Notes under the pieces: model-generated
What the model was told of the DNA's origin: nothing
Seen by the model: the letters and a program-made list of their open reading frames with translations, nothing else
The model's database searches: none
Part shown: one piece after another, positions 6,985-11,538 of the stretch
Numbering within the stretch: position 1 is the first letter of the stretch
Layout: each line of letters starts with the position of its first letter
Origin: Fibrobacteraceae bacterium
Lineage (GTDB): Bacteria > Fibrobacterota > Fibrobacteria > Fibrobacterales > Fibrobacteraceae
NCBI GenBank assembly: GCA_021443045.1
Contig: JABUUT010000044.1
Span: forward strand, 1 to 11,538
Reading direction: 5' to 3'
Length of the DNA stretch: 11,538 nt
Position numbers and translations under genes: made by a program

Positions 6985-7559
6985 TATTTGGAAACCCCGT
7001 AATACTTGGCAATGAGGGCCGCTTCGCTGGATTCGTTTTTCTGCAAGCTGATATTTAAGAAGGGGTACACATCGGAAACGTCAAAACCGATGCGACAGGC
7101 GGCACCGCTGGTCTTTGCCAAGAAAAGGCGGGGTAAAAATTTGTCGCCTAGGTAGATGCAAACTTCTGGAGTATAGGTCTGTATTTTATCCTGGAGCTCG
7201 TTAAAAACAGCCTCACCGAAGCGGCATTCCCTGTCGCTGTAGTAAAAGGCGTGAGACCGCTTTGCCGAAATTAAGGCGTGGAGGGATTCATGGGCAAAGA
7301 AATGCACATTCTTGAACCAAGCGTCGGGCATGGCGTGGAGGAATGCGGTGCACCGTTCCATTTCGCGAGGTAAAAAGACCAGTGTCTTTGGATGGTCTTT
7401 TAAAATTTCTGGAAACTCGAAGGGGGCTGTAAAATCTCCTGCCTGCTTTATAAACCAGTTGAACAACGACTGCTGGCTACTGAATCGTTTAAGAAAGAAC
7501 CTGAAGGTATCGGCAAAATATGGTGACGGTTTCAAAAAATCTCCAATGTTAACGCCCAT
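6984..7559 (-). CDS. Hypothetical protein, faint GT9/DUF6913-like resemblance
   Basis: A protein of 191 residues that I do not recognise with confidence. It has no signal peptide or membrane segment. The centre (about 55-125, FLPREMERCTAFLHAMP then FFAHESLHALISA) looks like alternating strand/helix units. The segment CIYLGDKFLPRLFLAKTSGA (about 133-152), followed by CRIGFDV, recalls the 'ID...AASKAKxRIGF' pattern at the end of the N-terminal half of ADP-heptose-type glycosyltransferases and of DUF6913 proteins. If so, it is only a half-domain, without the nucleotide-sugar half. The frame is open upstream to 7667, but the ATG at 7559 avoids overlap with the divergent RNase H gene. Its stop shares a base with the PHP start (TAATG). 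It is first in the operon with the PHP protein and the barrel. Confidence 0.75.
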   Translation of the reverse strand: MGVNIGDFLKPSPYFADTFRFFLKRFSSQQSLFNWFIKQAGDFTAPFEFPEILKDHPKTLVFLPREMERCTAFLHAMPDAWFKNVHFFAHESLHALISAKRSHAFYYSDRECRFGEAVFNELQDKIQTYTPEVCIYLGDKFLPRLFLAKTSGAACRIGFDVSDVYPFLNISLQKNESSEAALIAKYYGVSK

Positions 7560-7580
7560 TGAATATATAAATTTTAGACC
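7560..7580. promoter_or_regulatory. 21-base divergent start region (hypothetical gene and RNase H gene)
   Basis: Only 21 bases separate the two ATGs. The stretch is almost all A/T and nearly symmetrical. The plus strand reads TATATAAATTTTAG and then ACC before the RNase H ATG. The minus strand reads TCTAAAATTTATATATTCA before the other ATG. Neither gene has a Shine-Dalgarno sequence. Both messages would have very short leaders or none if transcription starts here. A shared symmetric -10 region is plausible but inferred. Confidence 0.45.
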
Positions 7581-8201
7581 ATGAGCAAAATCAAGTTCTA
7601 TGCCATTAAAGGCCCGGAAGGGAATAAAATCGTGAATACATGGGAAGAATGTGAAAAACGGACCCATGGAGTAAAGGGTGTTCTCTATAAGTCTTTTTCT
7701 TCACAGGGGGCTGCGGAAGCCTGGCTTATGGACGAACCTGCCGCGGAGTCTGGTGGCCTGCGCATATATGTGGATGGTTCTTATTCTCCAGACTGTGAAT
7801 TTTCGGGGTGGGCCTTTGTGGCTGTAAAAAACGGCGTGGAGCTGGCTTGCAGTTCCGGTGTTACCGAGTTGCCAGCCGAAAGCCGAAATATTGATGGAGA
7901 ATTGAAGGCTTCCCTAGAAGCCCTCCGATGGCTTTCACAGATGGGGGAGCCTGGAACAATCTGCCACGACTACGAGGGTATTGGCCGTTGGGCTCTTGGC
8001 CAGTGGCAAGCAAGAAGCAATGTGGCCAAGAACTATGTGCGGCTGGTGCTTCCTTTAATAAAACAGTGCAAGGGCGTGGTCTTTGAAAAGGTAACCGCTC
8101 ACGCAGGTGTCAAGTGGAATGAGGTAGCCGATAAAATGGCCAAGGAAGCTATTCGCACTCATGCTTGCTTAAGCAGTGAAGACTGCCTCCCTCTTCAATA
8201 A
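7581..8201 (+). CDS. Ribonuclease H with N-terminal viroplasmin-like domain
   Basis: This enzyme cleaves the RNA strand of RNA-DNA hybrids. Residues about 4-49 (KFYAIKGPEGNKIVNTWEEC through AEAWL) form a small hybrid-binding/viroplasmin domain, as in eukaryotic RNase H1 and some bacterial enzymes. Residues about 60-192 form the RNase HI domain with the full acidic set: Asp65 (YVDGSY), Glu107 (DGELKASLEAL), Asp130 (HDYEG) and Asp184 (NEVADKMAKEA), plus His174 in the flexible loop. At 206 residues it is a usual length for this two-domain architecture, so it looks active. The ATG has no ribosome site but follows TAAATTTTAGACC. The last 17 residues (about 190-206), beyond the conserved domain, are encoded in a 53-base tail-to-tail overlap with aguA on the other strand. 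Confidence 0.94.
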   Translation: MSKIKFYAIKGPEGNKIVNTWEECEKRTHGVKGVLYKSFSSQGAAEAWLMDEPAAESGGLRIYVDGSYSPDCEFSGWAFVAVKNGVELACSSGVTELPAESRNIDGELKASLEALRWLSQMGEPGTICHDYEGIGRWALGQWQARSNVAKNYVRLVLPLIKQCKGVVFEKVTAHAGVKWNEVADKMAKEAIRTHACLSSEDCLPLQ

Positions 8202-9177
8202 TGGTGCGGCAGTCTATACCAATAATCTTACGGTTGGGGTAAACGTTCTGGAAATATTCCTGAGCCACCTTGTCGTTGGTACTATGGTATTTGGGATAAA
8301 TTAATCCGCCGTTGACGTAGATAAAATTCATGTAGGAGGCTGGAAGAATTTCGCCACTTCCTTCTAGAACACGCTGGGGTGGCAGGGGAAGCTGGTCTAC
8401 TTGGGCTTTTTTGCCGTAGTGCCTCTGCAGCCAGAGTTCCAAAAGGTACTTGGCTTCTGTGAGAATGGCATTGTTTGGGGATTTTCTCGAATTGGCTTTA
8501 CAAAGAACCACCCTGTTTTTGGACACGAAGCGGGCTACATTGTCGATATGACCGTCGGTGTGGTCTCCATGAATACCGTGGGGGAGGATTAAAAGGTCTT
8601 TAAGCCCAAAGGCTTTGCGCAAGGCGGCGGCCACCTTAAGGTAGTCATTGGGATTATTTCTGTTTTTGCCTACCAGGCAGTCGGCTGTAGTTATGCCCAG
8701 GCCGTCGCCGTTCACTTCAATGGCCCCTCCTTCAAAAATGTAGGGTACCGATTTTGCTAGTTTGTATTTAAAGTTGTTGGCGATGTTTTTGGGGATGGCG
8801 TTGTCCAGGTTCCATGGCGGAAATTTGGCACCCCAAGCGTTAAATTGGGTTTCCACAATAACCTTTTTTCCATTTTTTTTCATAAAGAATGGGCCGTAAT
8901 CCCGAATCCAGATGTCGTTTGTTTTAATGGGGTAAAACTTGGCCGGAAAGGGGCGGTCGCTCAGTAAACTTTTTTCGGCACTGGTAAAGAAATTTTTTGT
9001 GGGAATGAGCACATTTACAGGCTGAAATTCAGAAATGGTACGGATGAGCTTAATATAGAAGGCTCTGGCCTTTTCTCCGCGAGCGCCGTACCAGTTTTTA
9101 GGGTTGTGGGGGAATGCAAGCCAAGTGGCCGATTGTTTTTCCCATTCTGCAGGATAATGCATGATGCTTGAGGACAT
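8149..9177 (-). CDS. aguA: Agmatine deiminase
   Basis: The enzyme hydrolyses agmatine to N-carbamoylputrescine and ammonia, the first step of the deiminase route from arginine-derived agmatine to putrescine. The 342 residues fit the family. Motifs in order: ATWLAFPHNPKNW (17-29), TNDIWIRDYGPFF (86-98), FEGGAIEVNGDG (148-159), HGDHTDGHIDN (203-213, with the catalytic His/Asp residues), SYMNFIYVNGG, and the C-terminal GGSLHCLSKHE carrying the nucleophile Cys335 (codon 8175-8173). The ATG at 9177 is chosen over an in-frame TTG at 9189 because it has a strong ribosome site (GGAGGGAG) and shares a base with the aguB stop (TAATG). It is co-transcribed with aguB. The 3' end overlaps the convergent RNase H gene by 53 bases, including the Cys335 codon. 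No terminator is visible downstream on this strand. Confidence 0.96.
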   Translation of the reverse strand: MSSSIMHYPAEWEKQSATWLAFPHNPKNWYGARGEKARAFYIKLIRTISEFQPVNVLIPTKNFFTSAEKSLLSDRPFPAKFYPIKTNDIWIRDYGPFFMKKNGKKVIVETQFNAWGAKFPPWNLDNAIPKNIANNFKYKLAKSVPYIFEGGAIEVNGDGLGITTADCLVGKNRNNPNDYLKVAAALRKAFGLKDLLILPHGIHGDHTDGHIDNVARFVSKNRVVLCKANSRKSPNNAILTEAKYLLELWLQRHYGKKAQVDQLPLPPQRVLEGSGEILPASYMNFIYVNGGLIYPKYHSTNDKVAQEYFQNVYPNRKIIGIDCRTIIEEGGSLHCLSKHECE

Positions 9178-10037
9178 TACTCCCTCCAAATTTTAAGCAA
9201 ATCACCATATAGGTCTATTCGACGGTCCCTAAAATGGGGCCACCATCGACGATTTTCTTCAATTTCGTCGGTGTCTATTTCTACAAAGTTTACCCCTAGA
9301 AAATCACTTTGGCTTTTTTGCAAAATGTATCCGTCTGGAGCCGCTGCAAAAGATGTACCCCAGAAGGTTAGGTCCCCTTCGGTGCCAACGCGGTTGGCTG
9401 CCAGCACAAAAATTCTATTGGCAACCGCATGCCCCCGCATTACTGTAATCCAGCTATCTTGTTGGCGGGGGTAGATTTCGGCTGGTTCCTGTTTCATCCA
9501 TCCAATGGCTGTGGGATAAATAAGAATATCGGCACCCTTCATGGCCATAAGGCGAGCGGCCTCAGGAAACCACTGGTCCCAGCAAATGAGAACGCCTAAC
9601 TTGCCGGCAGAGGTTTGGATGGGTTCAAAACCGGTGTCACCAGGAATAAAGTAATATTTTTCGTAAAACTGGGGGTCGTCGGGAATATGGCTTTTGCGGT
9701 AGAGCCCGGCGATGCTGCCGTCCCGTTCAAATACAAAGGCACTGTTGTGGTAAATACCCCGGCTTCTCTTTTCAAAAAAGGGAAAAACCACTACGGCGTT
9801 CAGTTCTTTTGCTATTTTCTGCCATTCCTTTACAAGGGGAGCCTCTTTTTCAATGGCCATGTTAAAAAAATCGGCGTTTTCCTCAAAGGGAAAATAGGGC
9901 GTGTGGAACATTTCTGGCAGCACCACCAGGTCTATTCCCTTACCTGCCAGAGCCAAAGCCTGCTCTTTGTACCAAGCGTTGTTGCTGTCAAAATCGCCGG
10001 CCCATTTACCTTGTAAAGTTGCAATTTTTGTTTTCAT
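9177..10037 (-). CDS. aguB: N-carbamoylputrescine amidase (nitrilase superfamily)
   Basis: The enzyme hydrolyses N-carbamoylputrescine to putrescine, CO2 and ammonia, completing the agmatine-to-putrescine route with the adjacent aguA. The 286 residues match family length. The nitrilase Glu-Lys-Cys triad is visible: Glu42 (VLPEMFHTPYFP), Lys115 (YRKSHIPDDPQFYEKYYF) and Cys152 (GVLICWDQWFPEAAR). The YFxPG segment (about 129-133) and the late RRWWPHFRDRR (264-274) are typical of the AguB branch as opposed to general amidases. The ATG at 10037 lacks a ribosome site and follows TAAATTATGGTCT. The stop codon shares one base with the aguA start. It is divergent from the esterase gene across an 80-base gap. 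Assignment is reinforced by the aguA neighbour. Confidence 0.97.
   Translation of the reverse strand: MKTKIATLQGKWAGDFDSNNAWYKEQALALAGKGIDLVVLPEMFHTPYFPFEENADFFNMAIEKEAPLVKEWQKIAKELNAVVVFPFFEKRSRGIYHNSAFVFERDGSIAGLYRKSHIPDDPQFYEKYYFIPGDTGFEPIQTSAGKLGVLICWDQWFPEAARLMAMKGADILIYPTAIGWMKQEPAEIYPRQQDSWITVMRGHAVANRIFVLAANRVGTEGDLTFWGTSFAAAPDGYILQKSQSDFLGVNFVEIDTDEIEENRRWWPHFRDRRIDLYGDLLKIWRE
9179..9187 (-). promoter_or_regulatory. Ribosome binding site of aguA inside the aguB 3' end
   Basis: On the minus strand GGAGGGAG lies immediately before TAATG, formed by the last codons of aguB (Trp-Arg-Glu-stop). It fixes the aguA start at 9177 and couples translation of the two genes. Confidence 0.8.
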
Positions 10038-10041
10038 AGAC

Positions 10042-10050
10042 CATAATTTA
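10042..10050 (-). promoter_or_regulatory. Candidate promoter box (TAAATTATG) for aguBA
   Basis: On the minus strand TAAATTATG ends four bases before the aguB start codon, in the same place relative to the start as similar boxes at hisS and the RNase H gene. There is no Shine-Dalgarno sequence. Use as a -10/-7 element is inferred. Confidence 0.33.
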
Positions 10051-10062
10051 GCAAATTTGTTC

Positions 10063-10070
10063 TATATTTG
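10063..10070 (+). promoter_or_regulatory. Candidate promoter box (TATATTTG) for the esterase gene
   Basis: TATATTTG matches exactly the TAnnTTTG -7 element known from Bacteroidetes, and also contains the -10-like TATATT. No TTG partner is found at the expected 19-21 base spacing. It lies about 48 bases before the start, leaving room for a leader of roughly 40 bases that contains a palindrome and a ribosome site. Confidence 0.4.
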
Positions 10071-10080
10071 AAACCGATTT

Positions 10081-10095
10081 TGGGCATGATGCCCA
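10081..10095. promoter_or_regulatory. Perfect 7-base inverted repeat in the esterase leader
   Basis: TGGGCAT-G-ATGCCCA is a perfect inverted repeat with a single central base. It sits just downstream of the candidate promoter box and 9 bases before the ribosome site, a position that suits an operator. A one-base centre makes it a poor RNA hairpin unless inner pairs open, and no T run follows, so it is not a terminator. The binding protein is unknown. Confidence 0.5.
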
Positions 10096-10103
10096 TAAAA
10101 AAC

Positions 10104-10110
10104 AAGAAGG
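10104..10110 (+). promoter_or_regulatory. Ribosome binding site of the esterase gene
   Basis: AAGAAGG lies 7 bases before the ATG at 10118 and supports that start, which also gives a complete signal peptide. Confidence 0.75.
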
Positions 10111-10117
10111 TTGAAAA

Positions 10118-11461
10118 ATGAAATTTCCTATTATTCCGCTCTTGCTGGCTTCTTCGTTGGTATCCACTGCTTTTGCTGCCGAACGCTACAAGGATAAATT
10201 GTTTGATCAGGTAAAAGTGACGAAGGATGTGGTGTACGCTTCTGGCGTGAACATGCTGAACGTGGAACATGAACTTATAACAACAGCATCCATGCTTTTT
10301 GAAGAGCCTTTGCACATGTATGTTGGCGAAGCTCTTGAAGACACGACCAGCCTTTACATGGACGTGTACGAACCCGTAGGCGACATTGAAGAAAACCGCG
10401 CCGCCGTTTTGATTATTCATGGGGGAGCCTTTGTGGCTGGAGCCAAGGATGACAAATCCATGGTGATTATAAACTACTGTGAAAAACTGGCCAGGATGGG
10501 GTACATGGTGTTTTCCATGGAGTATCGCCTGGGCGTTTCTTTGACGGCAGCCACTCCATACACCATTGAAAGTGACAATTTCTCCAGAACTGTGTACCGA
10601 GGCATTCAGGATTCTCGCTCTGCAGTTCGTTTTATTCGTTCCAAGGCCAAGGACTACCGCATTGACGTAGACCGTTTGTACATTGTGGGTAACAGCGCAG
10701 GTGCCATTTTGGGGTTGGAAAATATTTACATGGACAAGGAATCTGAAATTCCTGATGTGGCATACAAGGATAGTGACCTTCCAAATTTGGGAAAACTGGA
10801 TGAATATGGCGTGGCCGGAGAAAATTCCAGGGCTAACGGTGTTGTGGCTCTTTGGGGAGCTGTTCATGACTTGAGCATAATTGAAGATGAAAAGACTCCA
10901 GTGTTCATGGTTCATGGTACTGCCGATAAAACGGTTCCGTATAAATCAGGAAAGCCTTTGCAGAATCTGGCAGGCACATTTGATTTGCCAGACCAGTCTT
11001 CTATTATTCTGGACCAGCTTCTCAAGGTGAATTCACCAGAACTTTATGGAAGCTACCTTATAGATTCTGTTCTAACCATGAAGGGGATTGAACATGAATT
11101 TTATTCTGTGGATGGAGCTGGCCACGAAGTGTATGATTTAGATGATCAAGAGGGTATTATTGAGAAGAAAACTTTTGACTTTTTGTACAGACTGGCCGCA
11201 GGCAAGGGCGCTCCTATTCATGCAATCGTCTTTGCCAAGGCCAGCGGTGTAAAAATGGGTGAGGGAAACCGTTACTTTGTAGTTTCTGGGAGTATGTCCG
11301 CAGATAGTCGCCCCTACGCGGTGGTAGACTTGAAGGGCCGTGCAATACTCTCAGGAAAGGCAACAGTGGGAGAAAATGTAGATTTGACCATGTTGGAACG
11401 GGGTGTCTATCTGCTGAAGGTGAAGGGCGAAAAGCCTGTTCGCTTTGGAATTTACAAATAG
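10118..11461 (+). CDS. Secreted alpha/beta-hydrolase (carboxylesterase-like) with C-terminal sorting-like domain
   Basis: An exported esterase of 447 residues, probably acting on esters outside the cytoplasm; acetylated or feruloylated plant polysaccharides are a guess from the likely host. A signal peptide ends near AFA (18-20). The hydrolase domain (about 75-360) shows the oxyanion-hole HGGAF (101-105) and the triad Ser193 (GNSAGA), Asp270 (HGTADKTVP) and His336 (GAGHEVYD), in the manner of the BD-FAE/Abhydrolase_3 group. After a short linker, residues about 385-447 form a small beta domain (YAVVDLKGRAILSG ... LTMLERGVYLLKVKGEKPVRFG) with the pattern of type IX secretion (Por) C-terminal sorting domains: a strand, 'D..G', then 'L..GVYLLKV' and a final basic strand. 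The gene stands alone with its own promoter region. Esterase call firm; substrate and sorting role inferred. Confidence 0.9.
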   Translation: MKFPIIPLLLASSLVSTAFAAERYKDKLFDQVKVTKDVVYASGVNMLNVEHELITTASMLFEEPLHMYVGEALEDTTSLYMDVYEPVGDIEENRAAVLIIHGGAFVAGAKDDKSMVIINYCEKLARMGYMVFSMEYRLGVSLTAATPYTIESDNFSRTVYRGIQDSRSAVRFIRSKAKDYRIDVDRLYIVGNSAGAILGLENIYMDKESEIPDVAYKDSDLPNLGKLDEYGVAGENSRANGVVALWGAVHDLSIIEDEKTPVFMVHGTADKTVPYKSGKPLQNLAGTFDLPDQSSIILDQLLKVNSPELYGSYLIDSVLTMKGIEHEFYSVDGAGHEVYDLDDQEGIIEKKTFDFLYRLAAGKGAPIHAIVFAKASGVKMGEGNRYFVVSGSMSADSRPYAVVDLKGRAILSGKATVGENVDLTMLERGVYLLKVKGEKPVRFGIYK

Positions 11462-11538
11462 TGGATGGTGGCTGGTGCTGTCATTCTGGAGGCACTTCGT
11501 GCCGATTACGCCCCAAGGCGAGAGTAAATGGTTATCAG
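11462..11538. other. Intergenic region with two small hairpins, possible dispersed repeat
   Basis: No gene is visible. Two perfect small inverted repeats lie close together: GGCAC-TTC-GTGCC (11491-11503) and CGCC-CCAA-GGCG (11509-11520). Neither is followed by a T run, so they do not make a standard intrinsic terminator for the esterase gene. The preceding 'tgtcattctgga' resembles dispersed intergenic repeats in many genomes, but only one copy is present here, so this cannot be shown from the window. Confidence 0.4.

Noticed and set aside
7560..7667. N-terminal extension of the hypothetical gene to 7667
   Set aside because: It would overlap the start of the divergent RNase H gene, whose N-terminal domain is clearly conserved.
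9178..9189. TTG start for aguA at 9189
   Set aside because: The ATG at 9177 has a strong ribosome site immediately upstream, which a TTG start would place inside the coding sequence, and it shares the usual TAATG junction with aguB.
10034..10915. Long open frame on the minus strand opposite the esterase gene
   Set aside because: It is antisense to a gene with an intact catalytic triad and signal peptide. Its translation is His/Asn/Val-rich with no recognisable motif, as expected from a codon-biased shadow frame.
1..11538. CRISPR array, tRNA, rRNA, insertion sequence, phage or defence genes
   Set aside because: No spaced direct repeats, cloverleaf-like segments, transposase motifs or terminal inverted repeats were found. 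The genes are chromosomal metabolism and envelope functions.

Overview
The window (about 11.5 kb, moderate GC) looks like ordinary chromosome from a Gram-negative bacterium of the Fibrobacteres/FCB type. I favour Fibrobacter or a close relative, at moderate confidence. The reasons are: a histidyl-tRNA synthetase of the 'RPEMTP' variety, an LDH-like malate dehydrogenase, secreted proteins with signal peptides, an outer-membrane barrel whose end resembles TonB-dependent receptors, an esterase with a C-terminal tail like type IX secretion sorting domains, and AT-rich start regions that often lack a Shine-Dalgarno sequence. I see no insertion sequence, phage gene, CRISPR array, tRNA or rRNA.

Left part (1-4033). 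The 5' end of hisS runs leftward off the window. It is divergent from malate dehydrogenase (mdh, rightward), which ends at a strong, probably bidirectional, hairpin terminator. Facing mdh is a leftward three-gene cluster: a DUF4416 protein, a small DUF486-type four-helix membrane protein, and a secreted M23 peptidase with a LysM domain. Thirty bases from the DUF4416 start, on the other strand, begins a secreted beta-propeller glutaminyl cyclase.

Middle (4055-8201). A leftward operon has two stop/start junctions that share one base: an unrecognised 191-residue protein with faint GT9/DUF6913 resemblance, a PHP-family phosphoesterase, and a roughly 685-residue outer-membrane beta-barrel. Divergent from it, 21 bases away, is a two-domain ribonuclease H (viroplasmin-like domain plus RNase HI).

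Right part (8149-11538). The leftward pair aguB-aguA (N-carbamoylputrescine amidase and agmatine deiminase) covers the two steps from agmatine to putrescine. The tail of aguA overlaps the tail of the RNase H gene by 53 bases, and the codon for its catalytic cysteine lies in the overlap. Divergent from aguB is a secreted alpha/beta-hydrolase esterase with the sorting-like tail. The last 77 bases hold two small hairpins and no gene.

Most genes are housekeeping or cell-envelope functions. I found no convincing new defence or mobile system. The points most worth a second look are the aguA/RNase H overlap, the apparently leaderless starts that share a TAAATT box, the PHP/barrel operon, and the esterase tail.
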